Part shown: piece after piece, positions 1-8,911 of the stretch | How positions within the stretch are numbered: position 1 is the first letter of the stretch | Layout of the letters: every line of letters begins with the position of its first letter | Assembly (NCBI GenBank): GCA_013815465.1 | Contig: JACDGE010000014.1 | Span: forward strand, 1-40,262 | Direction of reading: 5' to 3' | From: Alphaproteobacteria bacterium | GTDB taxonomy: Bacteria; Pseudomonadota; Alphaproteobacteria; UBA9655 | DNA: 40,262 bases | The notes under the pieces: generated by a model | Databases searched by the model: none | What the model saw: only the letters and a program-made list of their open reading frames with translations | Told to the model about the DNA's origin: nothing | Made by a program: the position numbers and the translations under genes

Positions 1-30
1 GATGTTAATTAGAGCAGAATGCCCTGTTAA

Positions 31-312
31 CATCTTTGGAGATTATGCAAAGTAAAATCCAATGAAATTGAGAAAATGAAAAGAATTTTATGCTCTACTT
101 CGCATAATTACTTTCTTCGCATAATGGCTTTAAAAGCCATAGAAGGAAGCCGTTTATCTTTTTGGGATGCTCTATTATGGGCAACGGCAAAAGAAAACAG
201 CTGTTCTTTAATTATAAGTGAGGATTTTCAAGACAATTTTATTTTGGGCGGGGTTAAAATAAAGAATCCTTTCTATTCAGAAGACTCATTAGAATCCTAT
301 TTTCAAGGGTGA
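31..312 (+). pseudogene. C-terminal remnant of a PIN-domain (VapC-like) toxin
   Basis: The reading frame is open only from base 31, after a TAA at 28-30, and the first ATG is at 76. The peptide contains LSFWDALLWATAKENSC, then ISEDFQD, then LGGVKIKNPF. This is the usual C-terminal half of PIN-domain ribonucleases, with the WDAL helix and the acidic SEDxQ motif. The N-terminal half, with the first catalytic aspartate and the following strand, is missing; intact VapC proteins have about 130-140 residues and this has about 90 at most. No antitoxin gene is visible, but the window starts here, so it could lie outside. I read it as a decayed toxin-antitoxin locus. A frameshifted but otherwise complete gene extending to the left is the alternative. 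Confidence 0.6.
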
Positions 313-355
313 CATCCGTTGAATGCAATTAAGAAACAGCCCTAATCTCACTGTT

Positions 356-679
356 TTATTTTTTTGGGGCTTCTGAATTTTGTGTTTTTACCTGACCCAT
401 GTTTATGCGAATGAGAGGGTCTGAAGCCTCCCAACGATATTCACAAATGACTTCACCCTCAGAATTGACCAACGTGTTTGGCTGTAACTTCAACTCAGAA
501 GCAATATACGTTTTATCTGCAAGACCTAAATCGTTTAAAATAACATAGGCCTTTTCCTTTCCTGCTTCATCCCAAGCACGTACAAAAGGTCGGGAATCGG
601 GGCAAACGGTTTGGGTGTCAGCTTGGGCTATTCCCAGACTGAAACTAAGAAAACAGAAAAGTGATACTCCCATTTTCAT
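356..679 (-). CDS. Small secreted protein of unknown function
   Basis: A 107-residue protein beginning with a Sec signal peptide: a short basic start (MKMG), a hydrophobic run of about 14 residues, and a likely cleavage after the AQA at residues 18-20. The mature part is about 87 residues, mixed in charge, with two cysteines (in TVCPDSRP and EVICEYRW) that could form one disulfide, and a charged C-terminus. A clear Shine-Dalgarno (AGGAG on the minus strand near 689-693) supports this start. There is no recognisable domain. The gene stands alone, followed by the convergent PIN remnant and preceded by about 260 AT-rich bases. It is probably periplasmic or exported. I do not recognise the family. 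Confidence 0.6.
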   Translation of the reverse strand: MKMGVSLFCFLSFSLGIAQADTQTVCPDSRPFVRAWDEAGKEKAYVILNDLGLADKTYIASELKLQPNTLVNSEGEVICEYRWEASDPLIRINMGQVKTQNSEAPKK

Positions 680-942
680 AATGTTACTCTCCTTTTCTCT
701 CGAGAGAGAATGATCCTATTTATTGTTATTATATTATAAATATAAAAAATAAAAAAACAATTAATTAAATGCAAATACTTAAAAATAAGATCAGAATAAA
801 TAGTTTCATGACTTATAGAGCCCTACCCGCAAGCGTAATTGTAAAAAAAAGATTAATAAAAGACAACTTCGTAAAAAATAATTTCATAGCATCTCTTCTT
901 AACTCATGGTTTAATAAATGAAATAATCATAGGGAAAAACGT

Positions 943-1908
943 ATGGAATCGCTTCCTTTACAATTATCTAATGCTATTGATCGTCAGCTCGCTTCTTTGC
1001 CGTCCAATAAATTGCGGGACGCTTGTTTTGATCTATCGCAGCGCTATATTCAAGGTCAACTTATTAAGACCCAACTCCATCGTCAGGCTTATATGGCGGC
1101 TCGCCTTCCCGCAACTTATGGAGCAACACGTCAAGTCTTTCGCCGCATTGAATCGTTTTTGAATCCACTTAAAACTCTTTTGGATTTGGGTGCAGGGATG
1201 GGTAGTCTTGCCTGGGCAGCCGTTGACGCTATGCCTAACCTTCATCACATTACGCTCTTTGAGAGAGATGTGGAAATGCTGAGGATGGGTCAGAGTCTTA
1301 CCCTCAACAACTTGGATCCAGTTGAAATAGCTTGGTGCCGCGACGATATCACTCAGGCCCTATCTTTCCCCTCTCATGAGGTCGTTACTCTCTCTTATGT
1401 CCTAAATGAACTCTCACCAAAAGAACTAGCTCATGTAGTGCATAGAGCCTATGAGGCTGCAGATAAGATCTTGATTCTTATCGAACCAGGTACGCCTAAA
1501 GGGTACAGCAACATCTTAATGGCTCGTACTTTGCTTATTAATCAGGGGGGACATATTATTGCCCCCTGCCCACACCAAGAGCCATGCCCCCTAGCACCCG
1601 CTTTTAAAGAAGGAAAGGATTGGTGCCATTTTAGAGTGCGTATTCCTCGCGGGACATACCACCGCCGTGCTAAAGATGCAAGCTTGCCTTATGAAGATGA
1701 AAAATATTCATATCTGGTAGTGTCTAAAGGCGATCAGGCACCAACAGCTGATCGAATTATCAAAGCTCCTATCCTAAAAACCGGACATGTCATTTTGGAC
1801 CTATGCACACAAAACGCCCAATTGGAAAGGCGAATTGTTTCAAAAAGTGAAGGGGAACTCTATGCTCAAGCACGAGATTATGATTGGGGCGATGAATGGA
1901 CGGGCTGA
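943..1908 (+). CDS. Rsm22-like (METTL17-type) SAM-dependent methyltransferase family protein
   Basis: A 321-residue protein of the Rsm22 family, named from the mitochondrial small-subunit assembly factor and found in many alphaproteobacteria. A Rossmann fold is indicated by the SAM motif DLGAGMGS at residues 81-88. The family signature follows: APCPHQEPCPL at 207-217, then WCHFRVRIPR, HRRAK and PYEDEKYSYLV. The cysteines at 209, 215 and 228, with one at about 289, match the set that binds an iron-sulfur cluster in eukaryotic members. The expected role is assembly of the small ribosomal subunit; whether it methylates RNA is not settled for the family. The ATG follows an AGGG-containing leader. 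Length is close to bacterial relatives, and no operon partners are adjacent. Confidence 0.85.
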   Translation: MESLPLQLSNAIDRQLASLPSNKLRDACFDLSQRYIQGQLIKTQLHRQAYMAARLPATYGATRQVFRRIESFLNPLKTLLDLGAGMGSLAWAAVDAMPNLHHITLFERDVEMLRMGQSLTLNNLDPVEIAWCRDDITQALSFPSHEVVTLSYVLNELSPKELAHVVHRAYEAADKILILIEPGTPKGYSNILMARTLLINQGGHIIAPCPHQEPCPLAPAFKEGKDWCHFRVRIPRGTYHRRAKDASLPYEDEKYSYLVVSKGDQAPTADRIIKAPILKTGHVILDLCTQNAQLERRIVSKSEGELYAQARDYDWGDEWTG

Positions 1909-2212
1909 GGAATCTTTTTAAAGTTAAATTCCGGTCAGAGAATGTACCACACCCCTTGTTGGCACCCTAAACCTTTAATCCCACGCTTGATCTGCGATCA
2001 TTTCACCATCTATAAAAACAATATCATCACCTTAAAATTTAAGATCCTCTACCCTCCCGTCGATATATATAATATTTTATTAAATTTTTAATTAATTTAT
2101 TTATTTTAGTCGCCCGTTTTAAACAATACTCCCCCTCCATAATTCTATTCGTATTTATCATTTGAAATAACATATATATAACAGGTAATTTTTTTGTTTT
2201 TTATGGGTTATT
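1909..2212. other. AT-rich gene-free stretch upstream of the secreted nuclease
   Basis: About 300 bases without a credible ORF. The second half (about 2040-2200) is very AT-rich, with runs such as TTATTTATTTTA and CATATATATAAC. It may hold the promoter of the nuclease gene at 2213, but I cannot single out a convincing -35/-10 pair. I see no tRNA or strong hairpin. Confidence 0.5.
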
Positions 2213-3412
2213 ATGGTTGTGTTGAGAAGTTTAGTGTTTATACCTGTGTTGTTTTTAGTTTCTTATTTTTTAAACAACAACGTTGCTTTTGCAATGACGT
2301 ATTCTGATGATCTGACCTATGCTTCCTCAAAGCCCCTCGTTCAGAAGCTTAAGAAGCCTAAAACTCAGGGAAAAAAGGCAAAAACTAAGCATCTTCAAAA
2401 ATCCAAAGAAGCCAACAAAGAAAACGTAAGGCCAAAAGAAGTCCAACATAAAACCGGTGTGAAAAACAAAAGGGCTGCACACACGGATGATGTGCTTAGC
2501 TCTCCTTCCAAACGTCGAAAATTCTCAAATGAAGAAAGTATTTTTGAAAAAATTCCAGATGAAGAATTTGAAGGTCGCACGTATTCTTTTTGTTCTCTTT
2601 TAAGACATGATCCCACAGTTCCTGGGGGCATGATCCCAATTTTTCCTACTCTTCTCCACAACCCTGAAGGGGCAGAACGCCATTTTCTTTCTCCTATTAG
2701 ACGTGACTTTGTGACAAATCAACACAGTAACCCAGAAAAAAATTTTCTAGGCTCTCCTGAGGTGCGCAAAATTTTACACAAGAGGGATCCCGGAAATTAT
2801 TGGAGCCGAGAGCTGCGTTTCGAAGAAAAAACTGTTTATCAAGCTGATTTTCTTTTTGATCCTTATGCAGAAGTTTTGACCGAGGGTGAATGGATAACGA
2901 ACCTTGAAAGAATGAAGCTCGGTCTTTGCCCCATTGGACATAAAGGAATCGTAGGGCCGGAAGTAAGAAATTTATCAACAAATAAAGAAATTTCTGCATT
3001 GAAGAGAATGGAACGCATAGAGCTTCATCACACAACACAAAATGATACAGGAACAGATAAAGACCCCCTTGCTGAAATGACTCATGCCGCACACATGGGC
3101 ACGAATGCCAGGCTTATTATAGCACCCCCGCATGGAGCTAGCGCAATGAGTATTGTGCATTCAAGCCTTGAAAAGAAAGACGCCCTTGAACTTTGTGCAG
3201 AAAATCAATTTATTTTAACCAACGTATTGCATTTTCGTGATCCAAAAAAAGGTTCTTTCATTAATAGAAAGAGTTTTGATGCGTGGAGAGAAGAATACTG
3301 GAAGCATCGTGCCGCAGAAATTAAAAAAGGGATTTTTACAGGGAAAGATAATCTGCCCACTCATGTGGTTCCCAGAAGATTATTTGATAATATGGAAAAG
3401 GTAATCTACTAA
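2213..3412 (+). CDS. Secreted HNH/ENDO VII superfamily nuclease (LHH type), candidate host-directed effector
   Basis: A 399-residue protein in three parts. Residues 1-27 form a Sec signal peptide ending in AFA. Residues 40-105 are lysine-rich and low in complexity; they include a KEN tripeptide (69-71) and KNKR (84-87) followed after 12 residues by KRRK (100-103), a layout like a bipartite nuclear localisation signal. The C-terminal 230-370 region matches the LHH branch of the HNH/ENDO VII nucleases: the lead-in NLERMKLGLCPIG, then IELHH (269-273), PLAEMTHAAHMG (285-296) and the closing FDAWREEYWKHRA. These nucleases are known as polymorphic toxin tips that cut DNA. No immunity gene is adjacent, because the next gene is the convergent tricorn protease. 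The nuclease call is fairly firm; nuclear targeting is inference. Confidence 0.75.
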   Translation: MVVLRSLVFIPVLFLVSYFLNNNVAFAMTYSDDLTYASSKPLVQKLKKPKTQGKKAKTKHLQKSKEANKENVRPKEVQHKTGVKNKRAAHTDDVLSSPSKRRKFSNEESIFEKIPDEEFEGRTYSFCSLLRHDPTVPGGMIPIFPTLLHNPEGAERHFLSPIRRDFVTNQHSNPEKNFLGSPEVRKILHKRDPGNYWSRELRFEEKTVYQADFLFDPYAEVLTEGEWITNLERMKLGLCPIGHKGIVGPEVRNLSTNKEISALKRMERIELHHTTQNDTGTDKDPLAEMTHAAHMGTNARLIIAPPHGASAMSIVHSSLEKKDALELCAENQFILTNVLHFRDPKKGSFINRKSFDAWREEYWKHRAAEIKKGIFTGKDNLPTHVVPRRLFDNMEKVIY

Positions 3413-3473
3413 ACCTCGTGCAAGGGGGCCCCAGCTTCTTTCTAAACACTGACAAAACTATTCAAAATTTAGG

Positions 3474-3538
3474 CCCCGGAACTTAAGAAATCCTCGCCCG
3501 AAGCGTAAGCTGAGGCTTAGGACTGCTGAATTCCGGGG
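3474..3538. repeat. Palindromic element between convergent genes
   Basis: An 8-bp perfect inverted repeat, CCCCGGAA at 3474-3481 and TTCCGGGG at 3531-3538, encloses about 50 bases. The interior holds AAGCGTAAGCTGAGG, similar to AGCGTTAGCTTAGG on the minus strand of the element near 24.65 kb. It lies between the stops of the nuclease (3412) and tricorn (3565) genes. It could act as a two-way terminator, but there is no clean T-run, so a mobile palindromic repeat is the preferred reading. Confidence 0.5.
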
Positions 3539-3564
3539 TGGTACGTTTTTTACTGTGTACCTTT

Positions 3565-6500
3565 TTAAGCTTCCAACTTAGGCGGCGCAAGGTTAGGCCG
3601 GTCTGTCAAAAATGGCTTGGAAGGGGGCGACGTCTTTAAAATGCCTAGGACTTCTGCAATTCCTCGATCCAGCTGAGGGTCAATACCTTTTTCGTAATCT
3701 TGAGGCGTGATTTCCACTTCTATATCCGGGTCAACCCCATAGTTTTCAACGCCCCAGCCCACATCATTAAACCAGAAGGAAAATTCGGGCTGAGAGGTCC
3801 CCCCCCCATCCACGAGCCCATGACGGAACCACATACCGATCACGCCCCCCCATGTCCGTTTACCAATCAGCTTTCCCAATTTTAGCATTTTAAAGCTATG
3901 GGAAAAGATGTCCCCATCTGACCCTGCGTACTCATTCGTTAACGCCACCATGGGGCCCAGAGGAGATTCGTGGGGGTATGGCATGGGACTCCACCAACGA
4001 CTTTGATCATACCCCAGGCGCTTACGACTTAACTTTTCGAGAAGAAGGCCAGAAACATTCCCCCCGCCATTAAACCGCACGTCCACAACCAAGCCATCCC
4101 GGTCCAATTCACTTAAGAAACCACGATGAAATTCTGCAAAGCCTTTCGCTCCCATATCCGGGATGTGAATATAACCCACCTGCCCTTTCGTTTTTTCATG
4201 GACATAAGCTCTATTTTTTTCAACCCAATCCCGATAACGAACAGGGGTTTGGGTCAGCAACGTCCGAACGGAGACCGTCTTTTCTTTCTTTTTTCCACAT
4301 TTTATAAGAAGAGAGACCGTGTTATGAGCTTGATTCACTAATAGTTTTTCTGGTGTAAGCTTTTCTTCCAGCTTTTGTCCATTAATGGCGAGCAAAACAT
4401 CTCCTTCCTCAATCCCCAAACCTGGAGACGTTAAAGGAGAGGTTTGAGAAGGGGCCCAGCGATCACCACACGCAATATTTGTCATTTTGAACCCTTTGTA
4501 AGCTTTATCGTAGGTAAAATCAGCTCCCAATTCGCCTAAAGGATAATAAGGCGTCTGACGGAAATCCCCCCCAAATACATAAGCATGGGACGTCCCAAGT
4601 TCTCCATGCATTTCTGCAATAAGATCTGTGAGTTCCCCTCGCGTACTGATGCGCTCAACAAGGGGGCGATAGCGGTTATAAATTCCCTTCCAATCTACTT
4701 TTGACATGTCTTCCGTCCAGAAAAAATCTTTTTGAAGACGCCAGACCTCATCAAAAATTTGGGTCCATTCTTGGAGAGGATTAACAGAAATTTTAATCCT
4801 ATTCAGGTCAATCCATCCGCCTTTCCGGTACGAGGGATCATTGTCTTGTGGCTTCTCCCCCGCCTTAATGACCCGCAGTTTTTTGGCGCCATAATAACAG
4901 AGCCATTTGGAGTCAGCGGAAAGGGTGAAGGAAGACACTTTTGATATCAGGGTCTCTTCCTTTTGGGTCGCAAAGTCATAGCACTCTACATTCCCCTTTG
5001 AAGACGAATCGTCCTCATCTCCTAGGGCACTTTGCAAGGGTCGGGAAAGATACAGAACCTTGCCCGGAATACCTGCGATTTTAGTATAATTTCCTTCTGA
5101 AACAGGAAATTCAAGGATACGATTTTCAATCCCTTTAAGGTCAATTTTAACCTGTTTGGAGCCTTCGTCTTTTTTTCCATCCTTTTTAGGCTTGTCCTCA
5201 CTATCCTTTACCTGGGGAATAAAGGGAGAGGTCAGTGTCTCATCAAGCAGAATCAAGTATGGCTTTGTCCCCTTTGGAAACCCCATTTCAAACTGAAGGT
5301 TGTCCCTATAGGGAGAATAGGTGCGGTTCGAGAGAAAATAAATGTATTTTCCTTCCGGATCAAATCTGGGATTGAAATCTTCTAAAACAGGACGGGTGAT
5401 CACATGGGTCTTGAAGGTTTTGATTTCACACAGCTTAATCGCCCTTAATCTTTCTGAGATAGGATAATCATAAACAACCCACTTTCCATCGGGGGACCAG
5501 TTAAGGCTATTCATATCAGCAAAAGTACCTTTATCGATGAGGTGCAGTTTTTGCGAGCTTAGTTTCACATGAAACAGTTCGCACCGGTGGTTAATAAAGA
5601 CGGCCTCGTCTTTGGTGGGTGAAGACCGAATGGTGATAATCCGCCCCAAATCCATTTTTTTAAAAATCACCGGCTCTTTGAGGGAATGAGGATCGTGAAT
5701 TTCAAGGCAATCTGCACCTGCCCTATCACTCACTATTAAAAGACGCTTGTTGTCATGTAACCAATTAATGAACTTATACCGAATGCCGTCCTTTTCTCCA
5801 TATTGGTGAACAGCCCCTTCCCAATTGGCAAAAGAAAAGGGCCGCCCTCTCGAAATGATGGCCGTGTGGGAACCAGTTTTGTTTAAGTTAAAACGAGAAA
5901 GGTAGGAGGAGCTGTCAGCAAACTTTCGGGCCCGTTGCGCAAAAGAAGATGGAAAATCAACCTGAATTTTTTCAGAAGAATACGTATCTGCAGAAAGCTG
6001 AAAAAGATCGCCTCCTGCTGCATAAACGAATGAAGTTCCATTATAACTTAAGCCGCGAACAAAAAAATCCTCATGCGAGGTGTGACGTTTCAGATCTGCC
6101 CCTTCCTCCGTACAAGAATAAACATTCCCATGGCCCTTATGGTCGCTAATAAAATAGATACGATTTTGAACCCAAAGAGGTTTTAAGGCGTTCCCCGCAA
6201 TAGAAATTAATTTCTTGAATTCACCTTTTCCCTTGTGATCAATCCACAGTTCCCCGGCTGTTCCCCCTTTGTATCGCTTCCAGGAAACATATCCATGGCC
6301 ATGGCGTTGAATAACCGAGCCTTTTCCTGCCGGATTATAAGAAATAAAATTGGCCGGCCCGCAGGCGAGGCGCTCACTTTTTTCTGACTTAAAATCGATT
6401 TTATAAAGAGAACGAAGGCGAAAGGGATGATTTTTTGTCGTCGAAAAGAGAATTTCATTAGCATTTTTCCATCCCACGACGGCAGATCCTTCCGAAACAT

Positions 6501-6750
6501 AGGTCAGTCGCTGAGCTTCTCCCCCAGCTGCGGGCATAACATAGACTTCCGAATGTCCTTCATAGGTACCTGTAAAAGCAATCCATTGCCCATCGGGAGA
6601 GAACACAGGGTCATTGGCTTCGCCTATGCCAGAGGTAAGCCTTTCCGCTTTCCCACCTTCAAGAGAAACCATCCACAAATCATCATCCGCCACAAAGACA
6701 AGCTTATTTTTCCATAGAGTTGGATTGCGGTAATATCCTGAATTAGTCAT
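3565..6750 (-). CDS. Tricorn protease homolog (S41 family)
   Basis: A 1061-residue protein, close to the usual tricorn length, with no signal peptide, so cytoplasmic. It has an N-terminal beta-propeller (about 1-320, repeats such as FSPDGQWIAFTG), a second propeller (about 330-650), a PDZ domain (about 740-825, GLGIEEGDVLLAINGQ) and a C-terminal S41 catalytic core (about 850-1035). By comparison with the Thermoplasma enzyme, the catalytic residues appear intact: His722 in GTSHAY, Ser944 in YAGSDGD and Glu1002 in VENYGVDPDI. Tricorn trims peptides released by other cytoplasmic proteases. A low-complexity DSEDKPKKDGKKDEGSK linker sits at about 516-532 within the second propeller. The gene is alone on the minus strand, divergent from greA. 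Confidence 0.9.
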   Translation of the reverse strand: MTNSGYYRNPTLWKNKLVFVADDDLWMVSLEGGKAERLTSGIGEANDPVFSPDGQWIAFTGTYEGHSEVYVMPAAGGEAQRLTYVSEGSAVVGWKNANEILFSTTKNHPFRLRSLYKIDFKSEKSERLACGPANFISYNPAGKGSVIQRHGHGYVSWKRYKGGTAGELWIDHKGKGEFKKLISIAGNALKPLWVQNRIYFISDHKGHGNVYSCTEEGADLKRHTSHEDFFVRGLSYNGTSFVYAAGGDLFQLSADTYSSEKIQVDFPSSFAQRARKFADSSSYLSRFNLNKTGSHTAIISRGRPFSFANWEGAVHQYGEKDGIRYKFINWLHDNKRLLIVSDRAGADCLEIHDPHSLKEPVIFKKMDLGRIITIRSSPTKDEAVFINHRCELFHVKLSSQKLHLIDKGTFADMNSLNWSPDGKWVVYDYPISERLRAIKLCEIKTFKTHVITRPVLEDFNPRFDPEGKYIYFLSNRTYSPYRDNLQFEMGFPKGTKPYLILLDETLTSPFIPQVKDSEDKPKKDGKKDEGSKQVKIDLKGIENRILEFPVSEGNYTKIAGIPGKVLYLSRPLQSALGDEDDSSSKGNVECYDFATQKEETLISKVSSFTLSADSKWLCYYGAKKLRVIKAGEKPQDNDPSYRKGGWIDLNRIKISVNPLQEWTQIFDEVWRLQKDFFWTEDMSKVDWKGIYNRYRPLVERISTRGELTDLIAEMHGELGTSHAYVFGGDFRQTPYYPLGELGADFTYDKAYKGFKMTNIACGDRWAPSQTSPLTSPGLGIEEGDVLLAINGQKLEEKLTPEKLLVNQAHNTVSLLIKCGKKKEKTVSVRTLLTQTPVRYRDWVEKNRAYVHEKTKGQVGYIHIPDMGAKGFAEFHRGFLSELDRDGLVVDVRFNGGGNVSGLLLEKLSRKRLGYDQSRWWSPMPYPHESPLGPMVALTNEYAGSDGDIFSHSFKMLKLGKLIGKRTWGGVIGMWFRHGLVDGGGTSQPEFSFWFNDVGWGVENYGVDPDIEVEITPQDYEKGIDPQLDRGIAEVLGILKTSPPSKPFLTDRPNLAPPKLEA

Positions 6751-6893
6751 TGAAACCTCTTTTTATTTCTTCATTAGATGTATTGTACCCGATTTTTCAA
6801 AAAAAGAAAGGTGAACTCACCCCCAAAGGATTGTTTTCATCCTTATCAGCTTATGTTAAACTGTTCGCACACAATAAACAATGAGTTGATTTT

Positions 6894-7370
6894 ATGGAAA
6901 AATTACCTATGACAGCTGGCGGACTCCAGCGGCTTCAAGACGAGCTAAAGACTTTAAAAAGTGTGGAGCGTCATGCGGTTATTAAAGCCATTTCGGAAGC
7001 AAGGGAACACGGTGACCTTTCAGAAAATGCGGAATATCATGCCGCTCGAGAGCGACAGGGTTTCATTGAAGGACGCATTAAGGAACTTGAGAACAAAGTT
7101 GCTCGCGCAGAAGTTATTGATATAAGCAAGCTTTCTGGAAAAATTATTAAATTTGGCGCCACTGTAACCTTGAGTGATGAGGAATCAGGAGAAAAAATGA
7201 CTTATCAAATTGTAGGTGTAGATGAGGCTGATGTTAAACAGGGTCTTTTGTCTATAAGTTCCCCTCTCGCACGGGCCCTTATCGGCAAAACTGTCGGAGA
7301 CTCATGCGATATTACAACGCCAAAGCAAGGGCACAAATTTTACGAGATTATGGAAGTTGTTTATTGTTAG
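6894..7370 (+). CDS. greA: Transcription elongation factor GreA
   Basis: A 158-residue protein, the standard GreA length. The N-terminal coiled coil (about 8-76) carries the acidic tip [10 protein letters not shown], with Asp41 and Glu44 placed to reach the RNA polymerase active site. The C-terminal FKBP-like domain (about 80-158) shows [20 protein letters not shown]. GreA stimulates cleavage of backtracked transcripts so that stalled polymerase can resume. The ATG at 6894 gives the conserved N-terminus ([16 protein letters not shown]); its ribosome binding site is weak. It is divergent from the tricorn gene, and a palindromic repeat follows its stop. Confidence 0.97.
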   Translation: MEKLPMTAGGLQRLQDELKTLKSVERHAVIKAISEAREHGDLSENAEYHAARERQGFIEGRIKELENKVARAEVIDISKLSGKIIKFGATVTLSDEESGEKMTYQIVGVDEADVKQGLLSISSPLARALIGKTVGDSCDITTPKQGHKFYEIMEVVYC

Positions 7371-7381
7371 GTAGGAATCAC

Positions 7382-7506
7382 GAGGTCGTTGGGGAACATC
7401 CTTCGTCATCATCCTGGATCCCTGAGGTTAAGACAACTCCGGATTCAATCTGGAGCAAGCTTTCCTAAACCCTGGGATGATGACTCGGAGGTTACCACAC
7501 GACCTC
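7382..7506. repeat. 125-bp imperfect palindromic element
   Basis: Nested inverted repeats: GAGGTCGT (7382-7389) pairs with ACGACCTC (7499-7506), and GTCATCATCC (7405-7414) pairs with GGATGATGAC (7475-7484). The bases between the two pairs on each side also resemble each other, so each arm is about 32 bases long. The element fills the gap between greA and tRNA-Ser and may end greA transcription when folded. It looks like a non-autonomous palindromic repeat; there is no ORF inside. Confidence 0.65.
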
Positions 7507-7516
7507 ACCCTATCAC

Positions 7517-7606
7517 GGAGGGATGCCGGAGCGGTTGAACGGGGCGGTCTCGAAAACCGTTGTACGTGCGAACGTACCGTGGGTTCGAATCCCACTCCCT
7601 CCGCCA
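7517..7606 (+). tRNA. tRNA-Ser (anticodon CGA)
   Basis: A 90-base class II tRNA including an encoded CCA. The acceptor stem GGAGGGA (7517-7523) pairs with TCCCTCC (7596-7602), followed by discriminator G and CCA. The anticodon stem GCGGT/ACCGT encloses the loop CTCGAAA, with anticodon CGA at 7551-7553, which reads UCG. A long variable arm (around GTACGTGCGAACGTAC) and the T-loop GGGTTCGAATCCC are typical of serine tRNAs. It points toward the convergent deacylase gene. Confidence 0.97.
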
Positions 7607-7616
7607 TAAGTTTCTT

Positions 7617-8684
7617 TTAGGGAAGGGGGGTCTCAGTAAATAAATTGAACTGGTCTTCTTCAAATTCTTCTTCTTCAAATGCTTCGATTGTTGCTTGAGC
7701 TCTCGTCGGATCGGAGACCCACGCGATATTAAAGAGGGCATCCCCCTTGTAGACAAGAGGATTTTGCGTTCTGCCAATGACAATGCCATCAAAAAGAGCC
7801 ACCACATCCGTTGTCGTCGTTCCCAAGGGATCAGATATTTTAGCGATAACATCCCCTTTAAGGACTTTATCGCCTAACCAACAAGCGCTTCGTAAAACAC
7901 CGGTCATAGGGCTCCGCAGCCATCGACTCGAAGGAGAAATGACCGGTGATCCTTTGGCCGCAGAACATTTTCCTGCGGGAATCATTTTAAGGGTACTCAT
8001 CACACGCAAAATGCCCGCTACGCCTGCACGCACTGCAAACTCATTAAACCGCAGAGCTTCTCCGCCTTCAAACGTAAGTGTAGGAATTCCAAGGTTTTCA
8101 GCAGCTTCTCGAAGAGAACCCTCACGAATTTTTGATTTCAGGATCACTGGTGCTCCAAAGGACAGGGCGAGTCTTAAGGTTTCATCATGTTCAAATCCAC
8201 ATCGAATTTGGGGTAAATTCAATCGGTTGTTAGAGCCCGTATGCAAGTCAATGCCATGGGTACATTTGGCAACAACTTCCGTTAAGAATGTATTTGCTAG
8301 CTGAGCTGCCGAGGATCCCGCTTCAGAGCCAGGGAAACTTCGATTTAAATCTCGTCGATCAGGAAGGTAGCGACTGTGAAGTAACATTCCAAATAAATTA
8401 ACAATAGGAATGGCAATAAGGGTCCCATGAATGTGTTTGGTAAGAGAGGAGGCAAGAACACGACGGATAATTTCAATTCCATTCAGTTCGTCACCATGAA
8501 TGGTTGCGCAGATGAAAAGCCGCTTTCCTGGCTTCAATCCATGGATGACACGCATATCAAGATCAAAGGCCGCATGATTAGGAAGCATGGAAAGGGCCAC
8601 ACTAACCGTTTGAGTGCTTCCGGGGTTGATGATTTTTCCACCGATTTCAAATGCCTTTTGGTTTATAGTTTTCTTTTTTTCCAC
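7617..8684 (-). CDS. Succinylglutamate desuccinylase/aspartoacylase family zinc deacylase
   Basis: A 355-residue member of the AstE/AspA family (M14-like carboxypeptidase fold). Zinc ligands are visible as His63 and Glu66 in HGDELNG and His147 in GIDLHTG. The catalytic glutamate is Glu206 in FEGG, and the substrate-binding arginines are in RRDLNRSFPG. A C-terminal barrel-like domain (about 255-335, GDVIAKISDPLG) is usual in the COG3608-type predicted deacylases. The substrate cannot be told from sequence; acylated amino acids or similar amides are likely. The start is a GTG at 8684 with a weak leader. The acidic C-terminus (EAFEEEEFEEDQ) is unusual. It converges on tRNA-Ser with a 10-base gap. 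Confidence 0.87.
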   Translation of the reverse strand: MEKKKTINQKAFEIGGKIINPGSTQTVSVALSMLPNHAAFDLDMRVIHGLKPGKRLFICATIHGDELNGIEIIRRVLASSLTKHIHGTLIAIPIVNLFGMLLHSRYLPDRRDLNRSFPGSEAGSSAAQLANTFLTEVVAKCTHGIDLHTGSNNRLNLPQIRCGFEHDETLRLALSFGAPVILKSKIREGSLREAAENLGIPTLTFEGGEALRFNEFAVRAGVAGILRVMSTLKMIPAGKCSAAKGSPVISPSSRWLRSPMTGVLRSACWLGDKVLKGDVIAKISDPLGTTTTDVVALFDGIVIGRTQNPLVYKGDALFNIAWVSDPTRAQATIEAFEEEEFEEDQFNLFTETPLP

Positions 8685-8911
8685 TTTAGAGATTCCTATT
8701 TATATGTTAAAAAGAGAAAATATACAAATCTCACACACTTTAATGTTAACAATAAAACGTTTAATATTTGCTTAAGAAATTACGGGATGACCACTGGAGG
8801 TTAGACCCCCGATTAAGCCCAGGATTTAAAATTATATGAGTGCAGTCCATATATACCGATCAAAGCGTTGCCACCTAATTTCTAGTTTTTTAAATAAAGA
8901 AAGGTGCCTTC

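Noticed and set aside
8427-8804. 125-codon plus-strand ORF opposite the deacylase gene
   Set aside because: It is the complement of a well-supported gene plus AT-rich intergenic DNA, and has no recognisable motif.
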